A stretch of 64,000 bases of DNA from assembly GCA_029204225.1 (NCBI GenBank), contig MU831956.1, forward strand, positions 30,726 through 94,725, read 5' to 3'. Positions 1 through 11,411 of the stretch are shown piece after piece. The notes beneath the pieces are model-generated. The model was not told where the DNA came from and did not search any database. It worked only from the letters and a program-made list of their open reading frames with translations. Source of the DNA: Diphasiastrum complanatum. Its lineage: Eukaryota; Streptophyta; Lycopodiopsida; Lycopodiales; Lycopodiaceae. Made by a program: the position numbers and the translations under genes. The stretch's first letter is position 1. Every line of letters starts with the position of its first letter.

Positions 1-25
1 TACTCATCATTTTCATGATCGCATC

Positions 26-382
26 CAGCTTACCATTTACTCTTGCTCGTCTGATGGGCATATTTTGGAGAATTGGTTCTCTAAATTAGAGACCTATTTT
101 CTTATGTATCCCAAGACTAAAACCCAGAAGGTCCAATTGGCTGCATATCATCTAGATGGTCGAGCTCAGGCTTGGTGGCGTATTTACTGTTTTGAGCCTG
201 CTCGTGAGGGGTTACATATATGGCCTACGTTTCGTCATGACCTTCGTATAGATATGATTGGCCCCCAGTGGCTAGATCGCCAATGTGACCTGTTTTGCAA
301 CCTTACCCATACCAGTGAGTTGACTGCTTATATTGACCAATTTACTAAGCTTTCTTACCTTTTTGGTGATTTCCCCTACTAA
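26..382 (+). pseudogene. gag remnant of element A
   Basis: The frame contains ENWFSKLETYFLMYPKTKTQ, then GRAQAWWR and LDRQCDLFCNLTHTSELTAY, the usual order of a Ty3/gypsy gag core (helical domain, the AWWR block, then the tail that leads to the nucleocapsid). The frame ends at 382 and no zinc knuckle follows: the sequence jumps to protease-like text, so the nucleocapsid part has been lost. The LTR and leader lie beyond the left edge. Confidence 0.75.
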
Positions 383-454
383 GCTTATTTCACGCTCTCC
401 TGCCAATTGTCGTGCACAGCTTGCTTGTCCTACTTGGGCTGGGCGTCCTGGTAC

Positions 455-700
455 TCGTTGTATTCAATTACGTGTGCATCTTGGGGCAAGAATATATTTC
501 ATTGGTAGATACAACAAGTACACATTCATTTATTAGCAGTGACATTTCCACCAGGATTCGTGCTACACCTGTGCCTTCTTCCCAGCCTCTCAGTGTTGAG
601 GTTGCTTGCTCCTATTCCTTTCTCAGTTCTCAGATGTTTCAAGGCTTGGATTATCGCATTGGTGACTTTTCTGGTTAGGCAGATTTCTACATCATTCCTT
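455..700 (+). pseudogene. Aspartic protease remnant of element A
   Basis: A short frame contains LVDTTSTHSFISSDIS, matching the retropepsin pattern DTGAxHxFI with the catalytic DTG changed to DTT. The change alone would inactivate the enzyme. The next ~300 bp are frameshifted spacer with no clear domain. Confidence 0.6.
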
Positions 701-1017
701 TGGAGCACTACAACATTATTTTTGGTGCTTCTCCTCACTTGGTACTGTTGTTGTGGATCTATCTCAGCAGACACATTCCTTTACTCATGTTGGTCAGCAT
801 CATTCACTTGCTGGTATTGATTCCCAGGATGACTATCAGTTGGTTATCGGAGAGCAGTTTACGCGTAGCCTGCCAAAGGCTTAGGGTACAACTCTTCTTT
901 CCATTCAAAGTACACCATTTGCTGCTTCACTTTCACCATCCGTGGGTCCTCTTCCTCAGGTGATTTATGACGTATTGCATAGGTATTAAGTTGTCTTTTT
1001 AGAACCTACGTCTCTGC

Positions 1018-2198
1018 CACCATTACGTGATGCCAACCACCCTATAGATCTTATTCCTGGTGCCACCCCACCTTCCCGTGCACCATATCGTATGTCTAAA
1101 GTCAAACGTGCTGAGGTTCAGCTGCAGATTGCTTCTCTTTTATGTCAAGGCCTCATTGTACCTAGTCATAGTCCCTTCGGTGCCCTTGTTCTTCTTGTTG
1201 CTAAAAAAGATGGGACCAAAAGCCTTTGCAATGACTACCGTGCCTTCAAAAAGCTTACTATCCGTAATCAATATCCTATTCCTCATATGGATGACCTTTT
1301 TGATCAGCTTGGCACTTCTTCTATCTTTTCCAAGATTGACCTTCGTTCTGGATACTATCAAATTAGGATGCATCCTTCTAATGAGCATAAGACTGCGTTT
1401 CGTACTCACTTAGATTTGTATGAGTTTCGTATTCTTCCCTTTGGTGTTCAGAATGGTCCATCCACGTTCCAGAATGCTATGAATAATGTTTAAAGTCCTC
1501 TTCTTGGTTTTTGTGCTTTAGTTTATTTTGATGACATTCTTGTTTTTAGTACCTCTTTGTCTGACCATGTGTCGCATCTCTCGTCCTTGTTTGACTTACT
1601 TGTTAAGCATCAGTTGTTTGCTAAATTCTCCAAATATTCCTTTGTTGTTGTTGAGATTGAGTTTTTGGGTTTTGTGACGGTCGTATTCGTCTTGATCCTC
1701 GAAAGGTCCAGGCTATTGAGGATTGGCCTGTTCCAACTGACGTTCATTCTGTTCGTATGTTTTTAGGTATGACTACCCATCTTCGTCGTCCTGTTAAGTA
1801 TTTCGCCACAGTGGCTGCCCCACTTCCTTCTTTGTTAAAAAAGTATCATAAGTTTGTTTGGACTTCTGAGTGTCAAACTGCTTTTGATGCTTTACGTGAT
1901 GTCATCGTTCTAGCCACCGATATGTGTTTGCCATAGTTTGATCAGAGGTTTATTGTTGAGACTGATGCTAGTTCTTCCAGTCTAAGCGCTCTTCTTCGTC
2001 AATCTGAGTGTGTCATTGATTACGAGTCTTGTCGTTTGCGCTCTTACAAGCAACGTTACTCTGTTCATGAGAAAGAGCTACTTGTTGTTATCCATGCTCC
2101 TAAGAAGTGGCACCATTATTTGTATCGTGTTCCTTTTGATATTACTGATCATCAGTCTCTCGTTATCTCAATGATCGTCGATATCGTTGGTTATGGTT
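1018..2198 (+). pseudogene. Reverse transcriptase and RNase H of element A, broken
   Basis: Reverse transcriptase begins near YRMSKVKRAEVQLQ, followed by [40 protein letters not shown] and, after a stop at 1491, the catalytic VYFDDILVFS. RNase H follows with VETDAS, HEKEL and TDHQSL, which hold three acidic catalytic positions, and ends at NDRRYRW near 2190. There is at least one in-frame stop (TAA at 1491) and several frameshifts, including a one-base loss near 2160. It cannot make an active enzyme. Confidence 0.85.
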
Positions 2199-2825
2199 TT
2201 TAAAGTCTTTCCATTCTGACATTTTGTACCGTCCGAGCTTACACTCATTCTGATAATCTGCGGGCAAACCTAGGATAAACTGCCACAATGCCAGTTTTGC
2301 ATCGAATGAGGGGACTTTATTCCATAAATCCATAAAATCTTGTAGGTACGAGTCCAAACTCCGAGTACCCATTTTGCAATTCACAAATCTTTGGTAAAAA
2401 TCTGAGTCGTCCACAACCACAAACAACTTTCTGAAAACCTCCTTAAACTCATCCCATGTGGTAGGTTTAGGTTGCAAGTCACGCCACCACGACGAAGCTT
2501 TACCACGGAAGAACAGAATAACACTCTCTATCTTTTTCTCCTCAGAAATTCCGTGTAGATTAAAATAACCAGTCCACTTGGTTAACCAGTCATTCACAAT
2601 TTTAGGTTTCTTCTCTTTCTTCTCCCCCGAAAAAGGTTCAGGCTGGAAGCCCAAATTTGGAGCAGACAAAGCTCTCACTTGATTCAACAGTACTTCCACT
2701 TGTTGATCACGTAAAGAGCTGTTGTTTATCTCATTAAGCGCTTGGCTTAATGACTGGCAAATCTGCAGATAGGTAGGCATTGGCACCTGACCATCGAGAG
2801 CTCCATTTGCATTATCGTCTGCCAT
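2199..2825 (-). CDS. gag of element B, intact at its N-terminus, truncated
   Basis: The frame opens with MADDNANG at 2825 and runs some 200 codons without a stop. It shows the gag core: FSGEKKEKKPKIVNDWLTKW, then FFRGKASSWWRDL, WDEFKEVFRKLF, CKMGTRSLDSYLQDF and FILGLPADYQ. The zinc knuckle that should follow is cut off. The open frame formally continues to 2163, but the last dozen codons are antisense to the RNase H of element A. The codon use is clean, so this insertion looks younger than element A. Confidence 0.8.
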
Positions 2826-4594
2826 ATTGATTTCCTGACATGCAAAATTTGCTTAAATTAGTCGGATCATCAACTAATAAGTGAAACGTTCAAAACCTTC
2901 ATAACTGGCTGATATTATTCAGCAAGGTCTTTCACTCATTTGTGCAAACTTTCGCAAAATCAATATCAGATCAAATTAAACAACTTTTTTTTATGACCAA
3001 ACACTAAAAGTTACGAAAAAACTTGGATTCTCAAAATTTGTTCGAAATGGACCAACTGTGAAAATCAATTAAAAAGATCGATTTTGCAAAAACACAGGCA
3101 CTGTCTCAAATCGGAATCATTTCGAAAGATTCTGCATGCAATTAACTCGACATGCGCAAACTTTTTCAAAAAAACAAAAAATTTTCCGTAAATGGCCTAG
3201 TTGCTAGGAAATCTGCTTTTTGATCTAGAATTGCCAAAAATACCTACATGCAAGAATTCTGCTGATCAAAATCACTGGTTATGCATGCAACACGCATTTT
3301 AGCATGCATACAGGTCTATCCATACATTTCCATCAACAGGAAAGCACTATATTGATTTACAAGCATGCAAACATCAGAACAATTCCGAAATTTTGCAAAT
3401 TTTAGTTCAAAAATTGCCAAACTTCAGACGGCCATAACTTTCTTTACAGGACACCAAATTGGTCGTTGTAAAGCACAATACAGAGGGAGAGTGGGTCTAC
3501 AAGGCACTTGCCACATCACCCTGCCACCTTGGCTCCACACGTGCGAGAAGTAAATGCATAAAAAACAGGTACGAAGGCGCACTTTTGGAGAGAGGAATCA
3601 TCAAAAATCACATCCTAGCCCAATAAGCCTTGGATCAGAGGTTACAAGCACTCTACTAAGGTTCATTAGAGAGGCCTAGAAGCTTCTTACAGGTCCAGCA
3701 AGCAATCATAAGCTCAAATCATGCAAAAAATGCATTTTTGGCCTCCTTCAACAAGCAAAACTTTAATATGTTCGTGCCTAATGCACATCTATCCAAATTG
3801 GATGCATGATGGCTCAAATCAGACGCAATCCAACATATCTTTAAGCTTGAAATGAGAACCAACAGGTTCAGACCCCCAATTGAGAGGTATTCATGCTCAA
3901 AAATCATCAAAAATACACTATTTTTGAGTGTTTTGAGCCCCCTAATGGTGTCTAATCCCTACCAAACTTCATGACAGCTTAGGGACAGCTTCATTACATC
4001 TCTGAAAACTTTCATACAAAGTCTTGGCTGAGAATTTTGAGATCTACCCCAAAATTATTCCAAAAATCATCAAAAAACCTTGTTTTTTGACCAATTTTGA
4101 CCAAAATTTGTGGGGAAAATCCACAAATTCGTGCAATCAGATCCAAATCCCTGTAAATCCATTGCATGCAAGCACTAAACGTTCTGATTCAAGTCAACCA
4201 TGGTTTCTATAGCCCATTTATGGCCCAAAAACCCCAATTTTTGGTCCAAAATCACTATCTAGTCAACCTTTTGACTATTCAAACATCATGCAATCATTAA
4301 ATTCTGTACTTAATGACTGTAAAACAGTAAGTACAATCTCGAAAACGTACTACACCAGATCCTGTAACCAATTCCTTGCAAAAACCATCAATTCTAGGTG
4401 AAAAAATTCACTAAATTCATCAAAAATCCTATGATTTTCATCAAAATTCATGGAGCAAATCCACAATTATGATCTTTAGGCTGAAAGTACACCAAGGATC
4501 TGAGAATCCACCATCAACAATTTTTAGCTTTGTATATGCTTTTGCATTTGGTACTGGAAAGAGTTCCAGTATTTTTTGGATATGGCTCCTGGCA

Positions 4595-4637
<43 letters not shown>

Positions 4638-4780
4638 GAGTTCATCTTTAAACAAACTGGATTACACACACCCTCTACTTGAAATTGAATTCCAACACCT
4701 GAACGGAAGCAAAGAGCTACACCAAAATAACTGCAAAGTCCAAGATCCTCAAGCTCCACCTCCTGGTAGATGTGATCCAA
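2826..4780 (-). other. Leader of element B, no coding potential seen
   Basis: This AT-rich stretch between primer-binding site and gag of B has no domain on either strand. It contains many short runs such as TCAAAAATT and a TG microsatellite at 4599-4633. I read it as the untranslated leader, not as host sequence. Confidence 0.5.
4599..4633. repeat. (TG)n microsatellite
   Basis: About 17 perfect TG units lie within the leader of element B. Confidence 0.95.
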
Positions 4781-4792
4781 GCTCTGATACCA
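4781..4792 (-). promoter_or_regulatory. Primer-binding site of element B (initiator tRNA-Met)
   Basis: On the minus strand the sequence reads TGGTATCAGAGC, complementary to the 3' end of plant initiator tRNA-Met. It sits one base inside the end of the LTR, which ends TTCTTACA. Confidence 0.85.
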
Positions 4793-4793
4793 C

Positions 4794-5281
4794 TGTAAGA
4801 ACCACCAAATGAAGATCTTCAGGATTTCAATCACATGCAAACCAAAAGGACACCTGTGGAGCATGAACCACCCAACCAATATGGATAGGCTAGTCAATAC
4901 CCTAACCAATCCACCCCCAAGCCACAGTGAAGAACACAAGAGAGGAGAGGAGAAACTAGCTCAAGAATCACAATTCACAATAGGAGGATGGGCAAGTTTC
5001 CACTAGACTTATTCTCCTCAAGAGAGAGAGAATATTTCCTTTAGGATCCCCATGCAACCTAAATTGAGCTATTGGCCTCCTATTCTTGCATTAAAGCAGT
5101 CTTCACCATGCATGTGCTCCTATGTCCAATTATAGGTCTGGGCCCTCATATGATTATTAATTATTTAATACGACCACGTCCGGAATGACGTAGCATAACT
5201 AATAACCACATACAACTGGAGTGACCGGCTATCCACGTCATGAATTATTCCGAGTCCCTTGTACAAGACATGGACATAACA
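4794..5281 (-). repeat. 5' LTR of element B (488 bp)
   Basis: The left border (TGTAAG on plus, TTACA on minus) is set by the primer-binding site. The right border is placed at TGTTATGTCC on the minus strand, which gives TG...CA ends and lies exactly where element A text resumes. No second copy exists in the window, so the right border is inferred. The neighbouring bases CTCTT would be the target duplication but cannot be tested. Confidence 0.6.
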
Positions 5282-5286
5282 CTCTT

Positions 5287-5914
5287 CCTCCTAATAATAC
5301 ACCAGTCACCATTGCTTCTTATTTATCAGGTGCTCAGGAGCTTATTGCTAGGGCTACTACTCATTTACAGTAGGTCCATCAACGCTATCAAACTTTTGTT
5401 GATCGCCATCGTCGTCATGTCCAGTTTCAGATTGTTGATATGGTTTACCTTCGGCTACATTTTCCGCGACATCATTTTGTTTAAGGCCACGCTTCTACCG
5501 AGAAGTTTGCACCACGTTATTATGGGCCTTATCGTATTTTGGAGTGCCTCAGTCCTGTTACATATCGCTTACAGTTGTCTGATATTACACGTGCCTGAGA
5601 TGCCTTTCATGTTAGACTGTTACGTGTTGCCATTGAGGATGATGCTCCTCGCGATCTCACATTTCCTTTAGATCCCGAGATGGTTCCTTTCTTACCAAGT
5701 GCCATTCTCCAGGTTCGCCTTCAACATAGTCGGCGTCGTCGGCATGTTTAGTTTTTGGTACAGTGAGATGGTCGTCCTATTGAGGAGGCCACAAGGGAGC
5801 CTATTGATGTTTTTTATCATACACCATTATTGGCCTTGGTTATTTCCTCTACCACGGATATCATAGCAGATGTTCCCTCTACTGCATAATTCGGCTAGCC
5901 AAGGCTATTTCTTT
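5287..5914 (+). pseudogene. Integrase C-terminus and chromodomain of element A
   Basis: The frame shows NNTPVTIASYLSGAQELIAR, then VDRHRRHVQFQ, DMVYLRLHF, GPYRILECLSPVTYRLQL (the GPY/F module), FHVRLLRVA and, near the end, EEATREPIDVFYHTP, which is a chromodomain end. Several stops interrupt it. It aligns along its length with element M (10109-11751, minus). The element fades out at about 5914 without a recognisable polypurine tract or LTR. Confidence 0.8.
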
Positions 5915-6917
5915 TGCATCTACATCACATTACTACCTTTATTCTCAAATGCATTAACTCACATCAGTTTCGTCTATTGGCATGGTCAGGTCTACTCTTT
6001 GAAGTCCTGAATGTAGGTACTAGGCATGACAGGCAGAAAAGTTGCATTCCATGACCACATAGACGATCTTAACTCTTGTTTTAGCCCACCCATTAAGAGA
6101 GTACACTGTCCAAAGTGGTAGCAAACCCTGTTCGTATTTTGGAGGAACCAAGTATAACATGGGACTTGATTGCATATTTTAACGAGGTCGATTACCATGC
6201 CTTGAGTTCTGAAAGTCCACATACATGTGAGTATATTTCACATGTTTGCTAATCTTAAATTAGATAGTTGAAGTTGGCAGAGAGAAAGCTAGTCACTGGA
6301 GTGAAAAACTTGACAACTAAAACTACATGCAAGTTTAGCTGAGTGATAGAATTCAAAAAGCTATCATGATTGATTAGTACTGAGAAAAAATAATCATGTT
6401 GCTACAGAGAAAGGTTGTTGTACTCCTTCCTGACGTTCCTTTAGAAGTGTTATAGCTCTCATCTTCCAAATAGTTGTGGACCTCCCTATTCTGCATTCTT
6501 TTCCCTCATGATTTTGTTTCGTCTAAGCAGCAAAATAATAACCCGTTAAAACTCTGGTAAGCATGATAGAATGCAGATTGAGTATTTATCCAACTGAAGC
6601 AATAACCGCAATAGTTCTTGAATCTACAAGCATGGGACCTTTTAGTTTACTATGCATCCAGCTGCAAAGTCTATGAATGCAGAATACAGAGGTTAAAAAG
6701 CTTATCAATCAATGACCACAACATTAGCATGACTGTCCAATAGACACTTTGAGCAATCCAGGCTGTTGGAGCTGGTTTTGGAAATACCATAGTAAGTATG
6801 AATGGACCATAGATCAATCGTTTAAGATGGGCCCAGACTCTTTGATATTGACTGGATACTGCAATGCACAAGAGACTCAATTGGAGATAGAATAGTCGTA
6901 TCAGGCTACACAATTAC
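5915..6917. other. USP intron sequence, nothing recognised
   Basis: About 1 kb between element A and the USP exon at 6918. Frames on both strands were checked for the next USP exon and for transposon domains, and none was seen. Confidence 0.5.
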
Positions 6918-7023
6918 CGTGAATCCCACTTGTGCAGAAGATGGAAGGGTTCTTGGAAAGTCTTGCATCATACACTCCAGTCGTGTTGAGGATTTGAATG
7001 ATGTTTTGGTTGCATCTTTATAC
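6918..7023 (-). CDS. USP: USP exon (most downstream in window), [14 protein letters not shown]
   Basis: The exon is one base plus 35 codons, [20 protein letters not shown] then [15 protein letters not shown]. The TRLECMMQD block is a strong family signature. The acceptor is GTTCTTCAG and the donor is TCACG followed by GTAATTG. The next expected exon (beginning VMDIWLAY in Arabidopsis) is not present down to position 1, so the following intron is longer than 6.9 kb. Confidence 0.95.
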
Positions 7024-7240
7024 CTGAAGAACATTTTTTGCGCAACTAAGGCTCCTCTCAGCCACATTACAAGTACATTGAAACTCATAGCAACCTGAAA
7101 CGTTTTGCTAATTTACTCATTTCCACAGTGTCATCTATGATTCAATTCAAGACACAAATTTTTTTTTTTTTTGAAAAGAAACTGCACTAGTGCAGGAATC
7201 AGGCATCAACACCAGAAAAAAAATCAAGTAGACTACTCAC

Positions 7241-7317
7241 TTTGGGTTAACGAATTCTACTATAGACCCCTTTGTTTTTGACAGTTCCTCAATGTAGGTC
7301 TCAAGTTTGAAGACAAG
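7241..7317 (-). CDS. USP: USP exon, LVFKLETYIEEL...VEFVNP
   Basis: The exon has 25 codons plus two bases: LVFKLETYIEELSKTKGSIV then EFVNP and a split lysine. It corresponds to the Arabidopsis segment LILELGPY...GAIKEFVNPK and is more diverged than its neighbours, as this surface helix is in the family. The acceptor is CAATTTTGCAG and the donor is CCAAA followed by GTGAGTAG. A 217-bp intron leads to the next exon. Confidence 0.92.
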
Positions 7318-7446
7318 CTGCAAAATTGAAAGTGAAATCTTTTAAGTCTGACTTTTAAGAAGTCGAATTCAAATGCAAGCATGGTCTAGAACCCAAACAT
7401 CGAGTATGAAGATATACAAATTAACTTGACTCATGTAGGCTCACAG

Positions 7447-7874
7447 CATAGAACCCACGGTTCCCAGAACCGTGGGTTCTGGGAACCGTGGAAGGAACCG
7501 TACCACGGTTCATGTAAAAAGATATTTAATTAATCAATTAATTAATTTTCCTAAATTTTCCCCCCAAAACCCCTCAAAGCTAGTTTTTGTCCCTCTCTCT
7601 CTCTCTCTCTCTCCCTCTCTCTTATCAATTTGGGAGATTAAATCATTTGAAGTAAATAATCCAAGTAGGGAGAGTCTGCTTTTTCTGAAAAAAAATTGGC
7701 ATTTTTTTAGCATTTTTTTGGGCTATTTTTGGGGGCTGGGACAAAAAACAAATTAATTAATTAATTATTCAGTGCGGTTCACCACGGTTCTGGGCAAAAT
7801 TTTTAAAGAACCGTACGGTTCACTGTACGGTTCTCAGAACCGTGGTGAACCGTTAACGGTTCATTGATTCTATG
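7447..7874. mobile_element. hAT-type MITE, 428 bp
   Basis: The 8-bp duplication GCTCACAG flanks the element at 7439-7446 and 7875-7882. The ends are inverted: CATAGAACCCA on the left and CATAGAATCAA on the reverse of the right. An 8-bp target duplication with ends starting CA is the hAT pattern. Inside are many copies of GAACCGT/ACGGTTC near both ends, as expected for transposase-binding sites, a CT tract at about 7596-7622 and AT-rich text. There is no coding capacity, so it depends on another element. It sits in the USP intron 130 bp from the exon at 7241. Confidence 0.8.
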
Positions 7875-7882
7875 GCTCACAG

Positions 7883-8495
7883 CATACACCCTGATTGTGA
7901 GATATAACCATCACTATACATTTTCTTTCTCCACAGCTGCTCACAGATGTTTCAATAAATTGTGTCAGTAGCAACTTGTTTAAATTCTCAAGGAGTTTTT
8001 CTGGATATTGTTCATGTTGGGAGATTTTAATTACAACTAATCCTTACTATACATTTCTCTTTAAATTTGGACACTTTCCTTGCAAGTCCATTATCACACT
8101 TGGATTCACAGATTATGATCCAGGAGGGTATTTCAGTCTATCCATCAAATGTTGTTACTTTTTTGGTCGTGTTGATAAAATTTACATGTATAAGTGTGCA
8201 ATTTAGATAAAGTGAAATGAACCACCACTAGAGTTTCTAACTATTTTCAAAAGGTGAATCATCCAGAACAAAATCCAAATAAAAGAACACAGGTAATAAA
8301 ATGAAAGGCTTGGCACTGCAGTTACAAAAAGAATGATATGTCGTAAGGAAACACTAAAATCAAAGTGCAAAGATCCAATGGTGTATGCAAAGTTGTCAGG
8401 ATTAATTGAAGCTAAAAAATTTGAACGGCCTCTTAGCACAAAGGAACATGCCTAAATGTACAGATAAATATATTTTTGTTACTAGGTAAGTAAAC

Positions 8496-8497
<2 letters not shown>
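7883..8497. other. USP intron sequence, nothing recognised
   Basis: This stretch between the MITE and the LINE tail has no domain, repeat or splice-like exon that I can support. Confidence 0.45.

Positions 8498-8544
<47 letters not shown>
8498..8544 (-). repeat. (CT)n LINE tail
   Basis: About 23 CT units in LINE sense directly after GACATTAA. This is the 3' tail and takes the place of poly(A). Confidence 0.9.
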
Positions 8545-8546
<2 letters not shown>

Positions 8547-8558
8547 AATGTCTTTTCC

Positions 8559-8572
8559 ATGCCAAAAGGCAT
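8559..8572 (-). other. LINE 3' hairpin ATGCC-TTTT-GGCAT
   Basis: A perfect 5-bp stem with a T4 loop, 13 nt before the (CT)n tail. The same position in other copies has different bases but keeps the pairing. Confidence 0.85.
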
Positions 8573-9665
8573 ATAAGATGATAAGTACAAGTCAAGTGTG
8601 TGGAACATGAGGGAGCATATGAAAAACATCTCTAAATCTTTTAAATAAAATGCATGTAGTGCAAATCAAAGTACAATTACCAATGAAAAAGAAACAACAT
8701 AGGTTGTGAATCATGATATAGTTATGCATAATGGTATAAAGCCTCAGATCGTGCATTGGTGGCGATGGTGATGCTACTTAAGAAAGATGCAATAGGAGCT
8801 GCAGTGGGAAGTATGGCTGGGATATGCCAACGTCACATATGAGAGGAACCTCTCCTCGTGGTAGGACGAGTAGGTCTGGTTGCACTATAATGCTGGGAGG
8901 TGCACTATCTCTGAACTCTGTGGAGTCGTGTCATCATCATCCTCATCATCCTCTGAGTCTAGGCATGGTCGGCGTCCGGAGAAAAAGAATGTGATATCAA
9001 CACAATGTGGATCCTCATAGGCAAGTGAGCACAAAGTGACTGGTGTCTCTGAACAACCTTCAGAATATTGAAATAATTTACTAGTCTAAAAGGTTAAACT
9101 TCTACGCTATCTAGAATTGCACCAAAGTTGTCCCATGAATCTCAAGATAGGCTGGTCATATAAAGATAAAGTGCTCCTCAGTCTCTACCTTCCCCAGGAA
9201 AATAGCAGATCCTATCCTCTGTCAGGGTATCTTGTAACCCCCAAGTCTGAAGAAGGGCTGAGACACTGCCATACCAAGAACGCTTGGCTCCCTGTCCAGC
9301 AATGGTACGGGATGAAGTGCGAGCAGCAACAACGTATCTGGAAGTATCTAAATCTGATATCTTGTGAAGAAAGGTAATGATCTAGAACATAGCACCAATA
9401 ACCAGGGGAGGGGAAGCAAACTCCGCTAGTAAAATATCATATGGCACCGAGGGCTTAGCCCGAATCATCCTGCTAAGCATGAGAATCTGGATATGAGTAA
9501 GATCCCTCCATGTATCACGTGATAAATCAAGGCACCAAGTCTCAGTAGAGTATAAAACAACTGGGGAGACAATAGCAAAAAATAGTAAGCATCTGGTAGT
9601 AGGGTCCTGCACATAATATGTGGAACAGAATCTCTCCATATGAACAAGAGCGGTATGCCCCTTAC

Positions 9666-10108
9666 AGTTACGAATGGAGCCACAGCTGATCTAGAGCTAA
9701 GCTATGAAAGCATCACATAAACAAGACTTAAGCTATGAAAGCAGCACATAAGCAAGACTTAGCTCTAGAAAGCAGGAAAGAGAGAGATTAAGGAGACTAA
9801 AGAGAGAGATCAATATCATCAGCTGAATAACAAATGACACAGTTTCTCTACTTATAGCCAAGAGGAAGCCCTAAAAGGAAGCTTCCGATTGGTAGGGCCC
9901 AACTGGGAGGGAAAATAGTGCGCCCTCCAAGAAGGCCCCCACTCTCCAGTAATATGTCCAAATGGCCTAATGATGAGTAATAAGGCCAAAGGCCAACCAT
10001 ATAGTCTAAGTGTCACTAATGAATAAAAAAGGGCCCAAGGCCTGCTTATGCATAAAGTAAAGTAAATGTAAATGGACACGACGAATGTAATGAGCCGAGT
10101 CCGTAACT
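9666..10108 (-). repeat. 3' LTR of Ty3/gypsy element M (443 bp)
   Basis: In element sense it starts AGTTACGGACTCGG after the purine run CCAGGGAG and ends CGTAACT. The inverted ends are AGTTACG and CGTAACT, not the usual TG...CA. About 248 bp are repeated at 16256-16500 next to a primer-binding site, and related LTRs occur at 30214-30640 and about 31540-31790. Confidence 0.8.
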
Positions 10109-10653
10109 CTCCCTGGCACAAAAAAAATAGACCCAACTGCCGACTGGATCAAATAGCAGCAAGCCTTGGTGCATCAACAACTACAACAACATCTGATGTA
10201 GAGGAATCAACAAGTGCAGCAAGAGCACGAGCCTGATCCGCAAGTGATGGTGTATGATAAAAGACATCAATAGGCTCCCATGTGGCCTCCTCAATAGGAC
10301 GACCATCCCACTACTGGACCAAAAACTGAATCTGTCGGCGACGTCGACTATGGTATAGACGAACCTGTAATATAGCAGCAGGTAAAAATGGAAATAACTC
10401 TGGAGCAGTAGGAAACTCAGCATCACAAGTAGCAGCACGTAATAAATTGACATGGAATACATCACAGGTGCTTGTGGAAGCAGGAAGTTGTAAGCGATAT
10501 GTAACTGGACTAAGAACCTCCAAAATGGGATAAGACCCATAACAACGTGGTGCAAGCTTCTCAGTAGAAGCATGGCCCTGGACAAAATGATGACGTGCAA
10601 ACCGTAGGCGTAGATAAACCATATCTCCAAGCTGAAACTCAACATGACGGCGG

Positions 10654-11411
10654 CATAGTTGTGTCGAATCGCGATTCATTGAAAGAACCGTGATTCGAAA
10701 GTCCTTTTCGAAAAGGTCCGATTCGAACCGTTTTTTGACTGTTCGAACCGTTTTAAAAACAAAAGAAAAAATTGTCGCCTCCTCGCGACCTCCTGCTCCT
10801 GCTCCTCGCGACCTCCTGCAGCCTGCTCGTTACCTCCCCCTGCTCATTACCTTCCCCTGGGCCCTGAACTTTCCCAGATTTCCGCACCTGAGAGAGAGAG
10901 AGAGAGATCCGAGACACTGGACAAATATAGATCCGAGAGTCTGGAGAGAAATCCGAGAGAGAGAGAGACGGGTGGAGTTGTGTGAGAGGGGTGGAATTGT
11001 GTGTGTCACGTGTGTGTGTTCAGTGTGTGTGACTGTTGATAAATGTGTGTGTGTGTGTGTTAAATGTTTGACAATGTGTGTGGGTGTGTTTTTGTGTGTG
11101 TGTGGGTGTGTTTTTGTGTGTGTGTGTGTGTGTGTTTTTGACAATGTGTGTGTGTGTGTGTGTGTTTTGTCATTTTCGTGAAATTCGAATCATTGAACAC
11201 TTGCTAATTTACCACTAAATAACCATGCACATGGTACATTGGAATATGACATATGTAATATGTAATATGTATGTTGTGACAATAATGTTTAAAAAAAAAA
11301 ACCCTAAAACCGATTCGCCGGTTCGAACCTGGAAAAGTCGATTCTTTCCCGATTCAAACTCGATTCAAACACGGTTCGAAAAGGCGATTCGAAAGGTACC
11401 CTCAAACATTG
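10654..11411. mobile_element. hAT-type MITE, 758 bp, inside the integrase of element M
   Basis: The element divides the M integrase between DRHRR and HVEFQLGD. Flanks show an 8-bp duplication with one mismatch (GACGGCGG and GGCGGCGG). The ends are CATAGTTGTG and, in reverse, CAATGTTTGAG, like hAT ends such as CAATGTTT. Near both ends lie repeated TTCGAACCG and GATTCGAA motifs. The interior has an AG tract and long TG repeats (about 10997-11164). It has no transposase. The low-complexity frames inside are not genes. Confidence 0.75.
10997..11164. repeat. Interrupted (TG)n microsatellite region
   Basis: Several TG runs separated by short T-rich spacers, within the hAT-type MITE. Confidence 0.9.

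Larger units (their letters stand above)
1..2198 (+). mobile_element. Ty3/gypsy element A, left part (gag to RNase H)
   Basis: A decayed plus-strand Ty3/gypsy retrotransposon enters from the left edge. In order it shows a gag remnant, a protease remnant, reverse transcriptase and RNase H. It stops at about 2198, in the RNase H end, where element B begins. Its integrase and chromodomain part resumes at about 5287. About 1 kb of RNase H end and integrase core is missing, so the insertion of B was accompanied or followed by a deletion. The protein is close to that of element M further right, so both belong to one family. Confidence 0.85.
2199..5281 (-). mobile_element. Ty3-type element B, 5' part only, nested in element A
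   Basis: This minus-strand insert consists of a 5' LTR (4794-5281), a primer-binding site, a leader of about 2 kb and the beginning of gag (to about 2199). Protease, polymerase and 3' LTR are missing, as if cut at the junction with element A. Element A resumes at once beyond the LTR. The long non-coding leader between primer-binding site and gag is unusual but is also seen in the complete element at 39798-47341. Confidence 0.75.
8498..9665 (-). mobile_element. LINE 3' part, cut by an LTR insertion at its 5' side
   Basis: Reading on the minus strand from 9665, the ORF2 C-terminal region shows HMERFCSTYYVQDPTTRC, LSRMIRAKPSVPYDILLAEF and EEHFIFI, all shared with the other LINE copies here. It continues through a 3' untranslated region to the hairpin ATGCCTTTTGGCAT (8559-8572), GACATTAA and a (CT)n tail at 8498-8544. 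The frame has several shifts. The 5' end is lost at 9665, where the LTR of element M begins. Confidence 0.85.

Noticed and set aside
4514-4939. 141-codon minus-strand frame through the TG repeat
   Set aside because: It crosses a microsatellite and an LTR/primer-binding-site border; low-complexity THTHTH core, no domain.
5915-6917. Next USP exon (expected to start VMDIWLAY-like)
   Set aside because: All minus-strand frames were read; none gives the expected residues with AG/GT borders.
10690-11181. 163-codon frame rich in C, V and R
   Set aside because: Product of TG and AG microsatellites within the hAT-type MITE.
11310-11330. T-arm-like GGTTCGAACC suggesting a tRNA gene
   Set aside because: The motif is one of many copies of the subterminal repeat in the hAT-type MITE; no acceptor stem, D arm or anticodon arm can be placed.
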